Positions 1 through 12,163 of a stretch of DNA of 64,000 nt are shown in pieces (positions within the stretch are counted from its first letter, which is position 1; each line of letters starts with the position of its first letter). The stretch covers positions 197,886,935 through 197,950,934 of the forward strand of contig CP136061.1 in the NCBI GenBank assembly GCA_032622095.1, given 5' to 3'. A program made the position numbers and the translations under genes. The stretch comes from Siphonodentalium dalli (lineage: Eukaryota > Mollusca > Scaphopoda > Gadilida > Siphonodentaliidae). The notes beneath the pieces are model-generated. The model was not told the DNA's origin and searched no databases. It worked only from the letters and a program-made list of their open reading frames with translations.

Positions 1-863
1 TAAATCTAGTTGGATGAACCTTGTATTCAACTCGTTGGGTGCGAATTTGTTGTGTGCTTATTATCCAACAGTTTAGTACGATGTACACAACTGATTGCGT
101 GAACTGTCTTCTGTGGTATTACTTTCATACCACGTTGGATAAAACCGCCACGTGACCGGGTCATCCAATAGCAGCGCGTTTCCTGTGCGGGCGAGCATGC
201 GATTTTTGGCTCCAAATATTTCAAAACAAGATGGATGACTGCGTGAAAAAACTCCCGAGCGACTGGAAAATGGGACAAGACGTCGTGGATAGCTTTGCCG
301 CTATATTATACCTTTGTTATAATTATTCTTTGTACGATATACTGATTATGTAGGCTTTATTTATTGAGTGTATATTTATTTATATTTGCAAAATTTTGAA
401 GTTTACAAATTTACACAATGCTGACGGCACTAATTTGACTAAAGTAGTACACTCATACAATCAACATAAAGCCTACATAATCAGTGTATCGTACAAAGAA
501 TAATTATAACAAAGTCATACTATACCGACAAAGCTATCCACGACATCTTGTCCCATTTTACTTTCCAATCAACGTTGGGTAAATCAACAATCAACAAATG
601 TCATCCAACTCTACCCAACACCCAACTGTTCAATAAACGTAGATAGGTGCTGTGGGCAATTAACGTTGATTGAGTGTTGTGTGAAATTTCATCCAACACG
701 TTGTGTAATTAACAAACAACCGTTGGTAGTAAATATATATGCAACGTTGTATAAAAGTGTATCCAACAAAATTGTCATGCAACTTTTCATACAACGTAGA
801 TAGGTGCTGTGGGCATACAACGGTTGATTGACTGTTGGATAACTTTTTATCCAACTAGATTTA
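1..863. mobile_element. Foldback (palindromic MITE-like) element
   Basis: The window opens with TAAATCTAGTTGGAT and the perfect reverse complement ends at 863, followed by GGGTG. Inside, arms of about 100 bp at 262-363 and 467-568 are near-perfect inverted copies. The flanks are dense in GTTGG/CCAAC motifs in both orientations, and a block with AGATAGGTGCTGTGGGCA occurs twice (near 640 and 798). No coding potential is recognisable. The outer bases of the left end may lie before base 1. Confidence 0.75.
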
Positions 864-1403
864 GGGTGTAGCATGTCCATAATAATTCTGATGTTGTCTT
901 CAAAATTTAATGGTAACCGACAATATCTATAACCTTGGTCGACCATTTACCACTGACGGATTGCACAACATTCCAGTCTATAAATCTTTGAACATTCCAA
1001 TACTATTCCAGCATAAGAAGCTGTGAGGAATTGTGGTCATAAGCAATTAGCAAGTGGAACTTGTGGTGATGACGTACCAAACATGAGCAAGCAGACTGTT
1101 GTCCATGTAAAGCGATACTGATCAAACTCTCAACATAAACACATCCACATATATGTGAGAGGGGGTACACATAAGTGAGTCAGCACTTGTCCTCCAATCC
1201 CATTGTCTGTATGAAAAAAAAATGTATGTGTTATATATCATGTGTTATAAAAATTAGACAAATAAATATGTTTAAACTGACACATCCAAACACTTACATT
1301 GCATAACTCGGTGGAGTCGGTGCTTCATGTCATGGAATTAGGTATCACCCCCAAGGATAATAATGCAAATTTCAGATCGTCGTGTCATTGATATACCTTG
1401 TAG

Positions 1404-1991
1404 AGTTCGCGCTGCCGCTTGCCATATTTGCCAATGGCAAAAATAATTCACATTTGGCAAAAATATTTTCATTTGGCAAAAGTTTTGGCAAGTCAATTTT
1501 TAATTCCTCATTAAAGTTGAAAAAATATCGTCAATTAATTCCATTCTTTTAGGAAACTATTACAATAAAATTATATTTATATGGTTTCGGAAAGGTTAAC
1601 ACCTCCATTAAGATGCAGTTAATCTGATTTGCATTAATATCGTTGGGTGGAGGGATTACCAGTATTTAGTGTGATGTGGTGTTTACATAGCTAATCCTCT
1701 TGTGATGTTCCCTTCTGATGAAGCAACTCTTCTATCGTTTTATTGTTCGGTGATTGCTGTATTGTTGTATGTTAAACCACAATAGAGATGCGAGTATAAT
1801 TATTAACTAACTTCTTTCCTAACGATATCAAACATTCAAACCGTGAGTGTCGAAACATAAAACTCAATAAAGGTTGCAGAAAATGATACTATCAGGGATA
1901 TCATTTGGCAAATTCTATTAGTATTTGGCAAAAAATATTTTCATTTGGCAAATTATTTGGCAAAACTAAATTTTGATCCAGCGCGGACCCG
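1404..1991. repeat. Possible MITE: clustered ATTTGGCAAA repeats near both ends
   Basis: Several ATTTGGCAAA copies lie at about 1424-1495 and 1901-1965. Outside them, GTTCGCGCTG (left) and the inverted CAGCGCGGAC (right) look like weak terminal repeats. The interior shows no gene. The left element-free stretch 864-1403 has no recognised feature. Confidence 0.4.
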
Positions 1992-4798
1992 TTGTAGTTG
2001 TAGTTGCTATGGCTGTCTCGCTTTCAAGGAATGCGCTATGCTCCTGTGATATGTGATCTACGCTTATGGAAAGTTTTTTGGCCTTTGGAGTCTGATCGAA
2101 TTGTTGATTTTAATGTTCTTTGTCAACCGAGTATTGATATACATGATATGTTGAATGCGTGCCACATGTGTTTTCAACTTATTATGTGGTCAAGCTTCGT
2201 TTGTTGAACGATTTAATCAGCTTTGCTGTTACCTTTTCGTGACAAAACATGTTCCTAAAATCAAGCATATCTTATCTATACCGACTTGGCGCATGTCGCA
2301 AGTTCAATACGGAAGCACAATCCGATATCGATACAATATGATCGGGTGAGACGAAACGGGTTCAGTCCCCACAACTACAATTCGTATATAGGTGCCACCA
2401 TGCAGACTTGATTACAGAGGTGGATCCGCTGACTCGGACTGTGGGGATACTACGGGTTAAAGTGCATTTGTAAATCTGAAGTACTAGATTGAAGATATCC
2501 AGATGTATTCCACCCCAAAACATGTATGTGTTTCTGATGCGATTGATGTTTTCACAAAAGAAATCTTACATGAATTAAAGATGCATAATCCGAAATAACG
2601 GTCCCAAATTACTATTTCTTTGGCTTCGGGGGGGGGGGGCATATTCGATTCAAGTCGAAGATCCCACCCTTCAAAGCTCAGAGTGGTCAGATATCGATTT
2701 TAGAAATTTGTTATTTCTCGAAATCTGTAATTATTTGTGGCCCAGAAAAGAGTTATCAATTCGGAGGAGACAAAATTACGGATGAAGATAGATAACTTTG
2801 AAGTCAAGTGGTAATACGACCAAATTTCGTGATACTCAAGTGATAATACGGCCATATTTCGTTGAACAACATGTTGATAAATAACACGTTTTGGGAAATT
2901 TTATACCATAGTTGACAACGGTTAGCATTATTTTTTTGTAATGAATCGATTCTGATAACAAAAGCGTATTTGGAAGAAATGTGGTTCTTGTTGTAACTTG
3001 ATGATACGGAGACCGTCTGATCGGATTGAGTACCTTTAACTACATGTAAATATGCATGAACGGATCTATTATACTGGTAACTCGAGTAATGGAATTGCTC
3101 GACATAGGTCTGAAATAGGAGCCAATATCTGAACAAATTGTGCTTTTTGGGATCATATAGTTTGTTCACGCATTGGCCGTTGGCACCATTATAATAGAAA
3201 TGTTCCAGAAAAAGAAGGTTGTATATGTGATAAATACACCAGGTGCAAGTGTTAGTCTGTAAACTCTGTACATTACATATAGGAATCGCCAAGATAAGAA
3301 GATTTGCCAATCCAATCATAACGGCTCCCTGGGAAATTAAGACGTTCACTCTTCTTATACGAATTTACATTCTAACAATTAACAACTCAATGATGCTAAA
3401 TTTATATGGTGCTAAGAATTATGATATACTGCCATGTTAAAGATACACAAACCGATTCGATGGTCCCCTTATCATCAGATTCCAACAACAGCAACATATC
3501 TTCAAAAGACTCCCTATCAGAATCGATTAATTATAACAACTATAATGCTAACCACTGTCATCTCTAGTACAAACTTTCTACACGGAAACGCCTAGTCGGT
3601 TTCCGATCTTGTATCCTGCATGGCAACACTTGTATCCTGGATGACAATTGGCATGAATTATTCCAATTATTTTTCATACTATTGGGCTGAAACATCTATG
3701 ACAATGCAGAAAACACTAAATAAAATCTGTTCCATTTCGCACACAAATTTAACCGTTGACGTCAGTCCCGATGATGATGCACCACGGCGTCAATTGTGCG
3801 GTGCGTTATCATACGAACAACACAGTTATCATAAAATACTACTTTTTTGTCGATAGTATGTTGTGAGAAATGTTAGATAAACTGGTTATGACCACTTTTT
3901 GTGTTTCCGATGTACATGTAGTTATTCAAGTTTCGCTACCTTCTCTGGTCAGCATATCGTCTCGTCCTGACATATCGACGGTATACGGCCCAGAGAAGGT
4001 AGCTATAGTCTTGTATACAAATCTCGGAAACCTTTATGTATTATCTGACAATTATATTATTATTATAGCTGAAAACCCTGATCAAAACGTCAATTTTTCA
4101 TTTTTTTTCAATTTTCAAGATAAAAAGTGACCCAAACATTCATGAAAAATCAATGTCTATTTGGTGTACTGTGGACTCCAAGGAACAATACAAAGCCCAA
4201 AAAAAAAGCAAAAAAAAAACCATCCATGCACTGGCGATAGAATATGCAATTTAATCAAGTTTAACAACAATTTTTTATGTAGCTGTATTGTCATTGTAAC
4301 TAAACCGTAACCAATTATGCACAAATACTCACATGCACAATCATAGAGGAAACCATATTAAAACCAAAACACAGCAGACTAATATCTTCGTTTCCATTAC
4401 CGCGATCAGCCGGATTTAATCTTTTACAACACATTAAATCCACTGAATGCACCATGACCAGGAAGTTCGTGTGCACGTAGGAGATGCATTCGCCACCATC
4501 TGCGCTCCAAATTACAGCGAATTATCAAGTTAAGTCACTTTGTGATTTGATGCACAAATTCTTACTTAGGTATTGCTAACATTACATTTGGTAACGCTCC
4601 CTTTCGTCAAATGTTCTCCAGCTCTGATGATCACAATAGACAGAGAAACACGTGAAATATTTTCAAATGTGTATTCAGGGTTCCATAAATCTACCCGATC
4701 TAAGTTAACAGGGTGTTAACAGGGTGTTCTATTCGTTCTACCGATGAAAATGTTTGAAACAAATTTGACATAGGAATACAACAAATGTCATTTTCATA
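1992..4798. other. No supported gene; short hairpin and homopolymer runs
   Basis: Only short open segments without recognisable motifs occur, including a 181-residue one on the minus strand at 2804-3349 with no domain or splice support. A poly-G run lies at about 2628-2638 and A-rich runs at 4200-4220. An imperfect hairpin is described separately at 3903-4030. Confidence 0.5.
3903..4030. repeat. Imperfect inverted repeat (hairpin)
   Basis: The 14-bp arms GCTACCTTCTCTGG (3935-3948) and CCAGAGAAGGTAGC (3990-4003) are perfect inverted copies; outer arms GTTTCCGA (3903-3910) and TCGGAAAC (4023-4030) extend the fold. It could be a small MITE; a hairpin RNA is possible but unsupported. Confidence 0.5.
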
Positions 4799-4802
4799 TT
4801 AA

Positions 4803-5015
4803 CCCTTTCATGACGGGAGCTGCGCTGGTGCAGCATTAAATATCATAGGGAGCCTAGCATATATAAGAGAATATACTGGCTTGCAAGGTCAAGGCAAATA
4901 CATGTATTAGCTTATATATGCGAGGCTCCATATGGGAAGCTCGCCATTAATTATAAGAGAATGCATTGGCACAGTGTTTTCATAAAAATATCAGGAAGCT
5001 CCAGTCATGGAAGGG
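4803..5015. mobile_element. piggyBac-like MITE flanked by TTAA/TTGA
   Basis: Left end CCCTTTCATGACGGGAGC follows TTAA (4799-4802). The right end is its inverted form (GCTCCAGTCATGGAAGGG) followed by TTGA (5016-5019). The 213-bp body contains the family motif GCATATATAAGAGAAT in both orientations and no gene. TTAA target choice and CCCT ends fit the piggyBac superfamily. An outer right end of the same family at 5777 suggests a second nested or longer copy. Confidence 0.65.
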
Positions 5016-5696
5016 TTGAATAGTGAACACAATTAGTTTTGGAATTCCGTTAACACACGAACGGTGTATGAAATTAATGGATAGAAAATATCTGACAACT
5101 CACAAGCTAGTTCTAATAAATTCAGGAAACCCACCTTATGCAATTTACCTACAAACCTGTTTTGGCACCTCCCATTCCAACCACCTTACACGCGCAACTT
5201 CTTGTACATATGTTAAGCTTGCATAATCTTATTTTCTCCTCCGCCACCTTGTTTAAGTATGCATACAATTATTGTCAGCCGGGAGCGGGGCAATTAAATT
5301 TTATAACTTGTCCCCAACCCCCTTTGTATCATGCTTAATTTACAAATAAAATATGTTTAAAGCAAATCTTACAAGATGTAAGAGTGTTGTATGTGGCACA
5401 TTAGATATAGGGTATTTTTTCCTAACAAGTTTGATATAGATTCCTTGGTATAAATAATATATATGAATCGAGGACCCTATCAGGAATAACTCATGTGAAT
5501 ACAAAACGATGTTATATGATTTATTGTTCTCATATAATACATAACTACGAACGGGCAGATATTTTAGAACAGAGATATCAGGCGATCTCGCATACATAAC
5601 CAGCTTGGGGTCACTCGACCAACATACCATGCAAGTTCCATGCTTTATAAAAAGAAATGTTGTTGTCGTAATTGTGTCGTATATATGTATTTGTAT

Positions 5697-5777
5697 TTGG
5701 GAGACTCGCATATATAAGAGAATGCACTGGCACAGGATCCTTAATGCCGCACCAGCGCGGCTCCCGTTATGAAAATG
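5697..5777. mobile_element. Right end of the same TTAA-flanked MITE family
   Basis: Sequence from GGGAGACTCGCATATATAAG through GGCTCCCGTTATGAAAATG ends at TTAA (5778-5781). Inverted, its 37-bp terminus matches the left end at 4803 closely, so 4803-5777 could be one 975-bp element carrying an internal insertion. The stretch 5016-5696 has no recognised gene. Confidence 0.55.
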
Positions 5778-6155
5778 TTAAGCCTACTTTATATTGATGT
5801 TTGGTGCACATGTATATATCGACATAAATGTATATTATTCCTCTTTTAATTTTTCGATTTGTTACATTCCGAGGATGGAAGGTAGATCAATAATTATATG
5901 CAATACTTATAAAGCCCGCAATTAGGGCCAACATACGCAATCCGATTTTCTGACGTCGCCAATAGTTATTGAGATAACCGACCCTGCGAAATTTTGAGTG
6001 GTGGAGACAAATTCGAAGAATTGCGCAGTGTCTTTTAGTGTCGACTTCGGATTGAAATTATGCCCGGTTTCGGATAGTTGAATGGTTGCCACTTCAACAG
6101 TTGACTGGAGTTTCCTGAATTTTTGCGAAAACCCTGTGCCAATGTATTCTCTTAA

Positions 6156-6626
6156 AGACCCATTTAATTTTCGAGTCACCGATTAAATTTTAATAGTGCC
6201 TTGATATACGGTTTTAATAACAATCTATGACATAACATATGATTCAAATACTATAATTCATCACCATTCGAAACGTCTGTGTCTCAGAAGATGCCCATAG
6301 AGTAATAGAAAATAGCTGAAATCATGGACAGATTTATCCCGTTATTGCTCCAAAAATGCAACAGAATTAAAACTAAAAATGTATTTTCAATGGAAGTGGA
6401 ATAACTCTGTATCTTAAAATATAGAGTTATTCCCCTTCCATTGAACATAATGAAACTTGAACTCAGAACACAGTCGGTATCTCAAAAAAAAAAAAAACCT
6501 GTTCACAGTTTATTACACCGAATAAATTGCCAATACAATGTTTTTGTACTTCCTCTTTCAAATGGTATATACTATGGCATATATTTTATATAACATTATC
6601 TGGAGGTTCGAAAATTATGTGGGCCT
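6156..6626. mobile_element. MITE family 2 copy A, TTAA-flanked
   Basis: TTAA (6152-6155) is followed by AGACCCATTTAATTTTCGAG; the right end is the inverted form (CGAAAATTATGTGGGCCT) before TTAA (6627-6630). The interior matches, in reverse complement, the copy at 12949-13391. No coding capacity. Confidence 0.65.
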
Positions 6627-6652
6627 TTAAATATGCGATTATCCCATTACAG

Positions 6653-6826
6653 GGAGCCTCGCATATATAAGATAATACATCATTTTAACACTATTTACTT
6701 TGACCTTGTAAGCCAATGCATTCGTTTATATATGCGAGGCTCCCTATAGGAGACTAGCATATATAAGAGAATGGACTGGCACAGGATCTTTAATGTTGCG
6801 CCGGTGCAGCTCCCGTCGCGAAACGG
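6653..6826. mobile_element. piggyBac-like MITE copy with right TIR and TTAA
   Basis: The motif GGGAGCCTCGCATATATAAG and its inverted copy frame 6653-6745. A further unit ends with GCAGCTCCCGTCGCGAAACGG at TTAA (6827-6830), matching the ends at 4803 and 5777. No left TTAA terminus is visible, so the copy is probably truncated. Confidence 0.55.
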
Positions 6827-7096
6827 TTAAAGGATTTATATGGTCTAGAATCCAACAAATGCAATAGAAAAGCCCTCCCAATTATGATTAAAATGACACA
6901 AGTCCCATTCGATCGCACAATAATGTATCGCGATATTTCTTTTGAATACATGAATGAATTCGTAAAACAAGCGAGCTCCAAATCAACGCAATTGATAGCG
7001 AAGATGTATTATAATCTGGTGCGACGCCTATTATGTCCGGAACTTTTTCAAGATTTTACGCTATCTATACACATACTGTTCACATAAGCTTTCATG

Positions 7097-8070
7097 TCGT
7101 CCATAATAATAATAATAATATAGAGTATTTGTATAGCGCCATATCCCGTATGGCTCGTGGCGCTGAACAATTCACACAAACGCAGTCACACACATTCACA
7201 CTATAACATATACGCAATAAATAATATGCATGTATTTCAATAATTAAGTCTCCTCAACGTTTTCTGATGTTATTTGTCCGAAATGGGAGATGAATAGGTG
7301 AGTTTTTAGGGCCGATTTGAATGTTTCCAAACAGTCAGACTGTTTCACCTCTTTGGGAAGGTTGTTCCAAATGATCGGCCCGTAGACCTCGAAAGAACGG
7401 CGACCAAAGTACATCAGATCTCGTTTAGGTACAACCATCGCATTCGCATCCTGTGATCGAAGTGGTCGAGCAGGTACATATTTGACCAACAATGTATCAA
7501 TATATGGTGGCAAAGCATTATCAATATCCGACTTTCTATAACACAAAGTAGCATGTTTGTACACAATTCGTTCAAATATGGGAAGCCAATGTAATTTATA
7601 CAACAGTGGGGTAACATGATCAAATTTGCCTGCACGGCACACAATTTTTGCAGCAATATTAACAATTTTTTGAAGTTTGTGAAGTTGATAATCTGGGAGT
7701 CCTGCTAAAATAGAATTACAGTAATCGATTTTGGATAACACAAATGAGGACATCAATATTTGTGTGGATTGTTCGGAGATATATGGACGTACATGCGAAA
7801 TGCGCCGGAGCTCCATATATAAGGACCTGCATAGGTTGCTGATGTGAGATGACATTGAGAAGTTTTTGTCGATGGTCACACCGAGGTTTTTAATAACATC
7901 AGAAAATTCAATTACACTGTCGCCGATGAGCGTGGCATTAAGACTGACCCCCTTCAACCGAGCGTTAGTTCCACAAAGCATAATTTCCATACAACATAAG
8001 CAAAGTAAATGCTGATACTGTTGTACTAGAGATGGAATAAAAGTCACTATTCTAGATCTGCATAGCTTAT
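7097..8070 (-). mobile_element. L2/CR1-type LINE, 3' end with (TTA)n tail
   Basis: The minus strand carries the C-terminal part of a LINE reverse transcriptase, then a non-coding 3' end (GGCGCTATACAAATACTCTA) and a (TTA)n tail at about 7105-7125. The 5' part is missing, the usual result of truncated reverse transcription. The flank 6831-7096 has no recognised gene. Confidence 0.85.
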
Positions 8071-8083
8071 TATCCCCCGCCAA
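7244..8083 (-). pseudogene. LINE (L2/CR1-like) reverse transcriptase C-terminal region
   Basis: The open frame of 279 residues is intact but begins inside the family's protein. Clear landmarks are IKNLGVTIDKNFSM, SKIDYCNSILAGLPDYQL, LHKLQKIVNIAAKIV, LLYKLHWLPIFERI, KYVPARPLRSQD and FKSALKTHLF. These match the post-thumb region of L2/CR1 LINE ORF2. The catalytic YADD region lies upstream and is absent. The first 80 or so residues beyond about 8000 are doubtful. Confidence 0.85.
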
Positions 8084-8104
8084 ATTGAAAATTTGCGGGG
8101 GATA
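8072..8104. repeat. Hairpin TATCCCCCGCCAAATT at the head of a tandem array
   Basis: Inverted arms TATCCCCCGCCAAATT and AATTTGCGGGGGATA with a 2-base loop, followed by CCGTCCGTC repeats. It looks like the terminus of a repetitive element leading into the tandem array. Confidence 0.65.
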
Positions 8105-8159
8105 TAGTAATGGGTTCCGTCCGTCCGTCTATCGTCTGTCGTCCGTCAGATCCGAAGTT

Positions 8160-8890
8160 GTAAGAGTCATAACTTGAACAAATGTTAACGGATTTAAAAG
8201 ATTTGTGGTATATGAGTTCACATGACCGTTACATAGAATGAGTTCGCAAGCCATGTCCGGCCGGATATTTTTACCGGAGTTATTGGACTTTGTTTATTAT
8301 TTTTGTCAAATTTACCAAAGAGCAAATAGACGACGTCACAGGGCTCATTTCCACAAATCTCAACGGATTTCAAAGATATTTGGTATATGAGTTCACTTGA
8401 CGCGAGTATCTAGAACGAGTTCGCAAACCAGGTCCGGCCGGATATGTTAAGCGGACTTATTGGACTTTGTTTATTTTTGTGTGTGCAAATGGACGACGTC
8501 ACAGGGCTCATTTCCACAAATGTCAACGGATTTCATAGATGTTTGGTATATGAGTTCACATGACCAGTATCTAGAACGAGTTCGCAAACCAGGTCCGGCC
8601 GGATATTTTTCAGCAGAGTTATTGGACTTTGTTTATTTTTTTGTGTGTAAATGGACGACGTCACAGGGATCATTTCTACAAATGTCAACGGACTGATTTA
8701 AAAGATTTTTGGTATATGAGTTCACATTACCAGTATCTAGAACGAGTTCGCAAACCAGGTCCGGCCGGATATTTTCAGCAGAGTTATTGGACTTTGTTTA
8801 TTATTTTTGGTGCAAATGGACGACGTCACATGGCTAATTTCCACAAATGTCAGTACCTAAAATGAGTTCGCAAGCCAGGCTTTTTGACAA
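8160..8890 (+). repeat. Tandem array, about 163-bp unit, 4 to 5 copies
   Basis: GACGACGTCACAGGGCTC recurs at about 8329, 8491, 8653 and 8818, each with GGTATATGAGTTCAC, GAACGAGTTCGCAA and TCCGGCCGGATAT in fixed order. Short open frames inside are by-products of the repeat. Copies are diverged by scattered substitutions. Confidence 0.85.
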
Positions 8891-10432
8891 AATCCCACCT
8901 CTTGTTTAGCACATACTGATAACGCAAACATTATTGAGAATGCACTTCCCCAACTGCACAATTCGGCGGGTGATACAGTCGTCTGCGACTGATTGTTTAT
9001 TCTTGTTTCGCGATCCGGTTGTTGAACGGAGAGTTACTGGGGAAAAATTTGAAATGTCATAATTTTCCTCAACCAACCACTGAACCAACCCTGCCTATTT
9101 ATTTGTGAACAAATGTGCGGTTGTGTTCAAACAAAAACTTACCAGAATATCACTGCAGTACACTGAACAAATCCAGCATATGATATTTTCTAGATACCGG
9201 TGGGATAAAGTTTGGAATCGTGTGAAATCAATGTTTGGGGATTATACCTGACGTCATCGTGCTACTTTCACGTACGTGTATTTCCTCGTCGATTTAATCG
9301 AGTACGTACTGGTACGTATATATTTTATTTTTGTTTATTCATTTATTCACACCCGCACAATATAATTATACATCACCGCAAGCACTTGGATGTATGCTAC
9401 AAGAACAAAACAGTGATCAAGCCACTCCGGGCCGCTAGTATTCCAGTGCAGTTATGGTTTTACCAGGAACTAATTCCAACAGATTTGTTTTTGCAGGAAC
9501 GAGTACACAATCCCTCCATAAACAACATACTAAAATAATCAAGAATAAAAAAGAGGAAATTGGTGAATTTCGTGAAATAAATTTGGGATCATTTTGTCAA
9601 GTGATCATTTATGAGTTTTCAGGGATGTATACAAAAATTCTCTGATTCCAGAACAGAAAACCATTCCCAGATTCATACAGTATCGGTCGAGTTGTGTGAC
9701 TTCAAAAACGCAATTTTACGTGATTTCGGAGCCTCAATTTCTCAGAAAGCTTTTATTTACTGTTATTGTAATTTCCTAACCAAACTATACACAAAAATGA
9801 TTAATTTATTTCTAAACAAAATGTGTGTTCCATTGTATTATATTTATATATATTATATGGATTTGCCTCTGACACAACTCGCGCGAATAAATTCCATATT
9901 TGTGGCCAGGTAACTCGATAAAGTTTATTCCATATGCCTTGCTTTTCTCATAACCTTTTAAACATACTGCGAATAGCTGAATTCTACAACGATACACAAG
10001 TAATACAAGGGGGTGATAGTATGAATCGTAGTAACGTATGTTGTCGTTGGAGCAGTTCAGACTTGATTGAAGTCTGCACTTACACACTGATTCTATAAAA
10101 CGTATTTCAACCATGCAGCGACAAGAATTTAGGTGGGTTGGGTTGTAATTGTTTTGGTATACGTAAGGGCAAAATGGAAACAATATAATTCGGTAAGGTG
10201 GAGTCCAATCATTCTCAAAATTGTTGCTACATAGACTCCCATGTTGGTTAATGTATAACAGTTGTATGTAATTGTAATACGCCAGGTTTTACCAGAGTCC
10301 AGAGCGTCTCAGCCAACGACGTAAATGTGTGCATTTTGCATGCATTTTTCAGCTTCTCTTGAGGATTTTGATATGTTAAAAAAGCATAGAGCTCTAGTTA
10401 TTTTCATGTGATATACAAGATCTTCAACTCGT
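8891..10432. other. No supported gene
   Basis: Short open frames on both strands (up to about 123 codons) have no recognisable motif, splice support or repeat match. Nothing else is seen. Confidence 0.5.
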
Positions 10433-10550
10433 TATGTTGGGATATAAGATTTTAATAAACTCATTTGAGAAATTTATTCACAACTCGTCTACGACTCGTT
10501 GTGAATCAAATTTATCAAATTCGTTTCATAAAATCTTATATCCCAACATA
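10433..10550. repeat. 118-bp hairpin with about 54-bp arms
   Basis: The arms start TATGTTGGGATATAAGATTT and end in its inverted copy, with a short loop around 10490. Pairing is about 85 percent with internal bulges. It may be a small MITE. The following 10551-11035 has no recognised feature. Confidence 0.7.
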
Positions 10551-11035
10551 ATCCATTGGAGATCCACTAGATACCATATAGTGTCATATAGTTGGATTGG
10601 CTTCAAAATCCAATATTTGACCCTTGAAATGGAGTCATATCATGCACCATTATTTATGATTGCCACAATAACAAATTGAGAAAAGTCAACAATCCGCTCA
10701 CCAATGAATTATAAATATCGGAGATTGTAACCCACTTTGATGTCCACAATCCCTGCATACATACATCACTGATGTACACAGTGCTACTATATATGTAGTA
10801 GTAACATGGTGGTTGTCATGTGTATATACAGGGCATAGCAGAATGCTGGAACACAGGAACAATATGCAGAACATCCTGAGCAAAGTATGACAGTTCGATC
10901 TGATAAAAGAATAGAATTTTAATCATATATCAATATTTGTATATAATGAAATAAACTATAAATCATACATAATCAAATATAAAAATTCGAATAAAAATAA
11001 AGAGGTGGGTACCCGAAAACATGTAGCACAAACTT

Positions 11036-11545
11036 TTATCACATAATTAGCTCCTAAATCCGGCCTTTAGTACGACACACGTGTATTATTGGCACGCACA
11101 TTGACACAAGAGCTTAGCCCAATGACATCGATGTTAATGTTGGAACTTTATTATTATGGTAATTAGAATATAACTGTTATATTCAATTTGCGTTGGGTTA
11201 TTTGGTGTTGACTGTGAGATAAGGGTTATAAGGGTGGTTGAATAATTTTGTCAACACGAAAAGACACCTTTAAAATGGAACTATATTTTTTCTTGAAGGT
11301 GTCTTAACTTCCTCTTTGGTTGTGATAAGGAAATCAATATTAATTATTTTAACCCCAGCCGTTTTGAGATTGTTTTTCCTTGCTAAAATGTGATTATGTG
11401 ATAAAATTGATCTCAAATTCATCGTGATGCTATACAAATTCAGTAACCTCGCCCATTAACTTCTGATCGAGCCTCGGTAACGCTCTGATTGAATTGAATA
11501 TCTAGTGCATTCGGTTAATAAATTTCGTATAGAATTGCGACGCAT
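11036..11545. repeat. Dispersed repeat, inverted copy at 59280-59746
   Basis: Sequence from CATAATTAGCTCCTAAATCC onward aligns with the reverse complement of 59280-59746, including ACACACGTGTATTAT, GGGTTATTT and AACTTTATTATT blocks. The right part also contains its own inverted end (AATTTCGTATAGAAT near 11520). It is probably an old transposon family. 11546-12163 shows no recognised gene beyond the possible polyA signals. Confidence 0.65.
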
Positions 11546-11728
11546 TAGAGATCCTCTATATAATAAACGAGTAGAAAACTGGGGTGGCAAAATGAGAAAG
11601 TAACCTGGACTTGTTTTATGTACCCCCCTTAGAAAATTCTTATTAGTTTTACATACTATAGACGCAGTTGCATTATTTATTTCAGAAGCGATATTCTCAA
11701 TCAGTTTAGTATATTGTTCAACCACATA

Positions 11729-11749
11729 TTTATTATATCCTTCTTTATT
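11729..11749 (-). promoter_or_regulatory. Possible polyadenylation signals of the receptor gene
   Basis: On the minus strand, about 415 and 430 nt past the tail stop codon, two AATAAA hexamers occur in a short duplicated GGATATAATAAA context. Position fits a 3' UTR of modest length. AT-rich sequence makes such hexamers common, so this is only suggestive. Confidence 0.25.
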
Positions 11750-12163
11750 ATATCCTTCTTGATAGAAGAGAGTGTGTACATTATCAGGGTCGTGTAGCTA
11801 GGTAGCTTATGACCGCAATGCTAGGCATTTATACAGAGAATGCATCAATATACAAACTATTTACATGTAAGAATGCAGGTCAATTAAAAATTAAGATGAG
11901 CAAGTCCAGTTGGCAGGACAGTCAGGATTATAGATTTCAGTCAGCTGAACACGCCTTAACATCTAGCACTGTTGCTTTCACAAATGTTCAATGTAATATT
12001 ATATTCGGGATGTCGGATTCTGTGCAAAAGTTAATACATTTGTGTATAATCATTGAGTAAAGACCGCAGCTCCAGTCACGACCCGACAGGTGCAAATCAC
12101 GAATGTCGCTGCTGAATTATTGTGATGTCAGTTGTTCGTTCGTATCGATATTGTTCACCGTTT

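Noticed and set aside
2804-3349. 181-codon open frame on the minus strand
   Set aside because: No domain, no splice or start context, composition like the AT-rich background.
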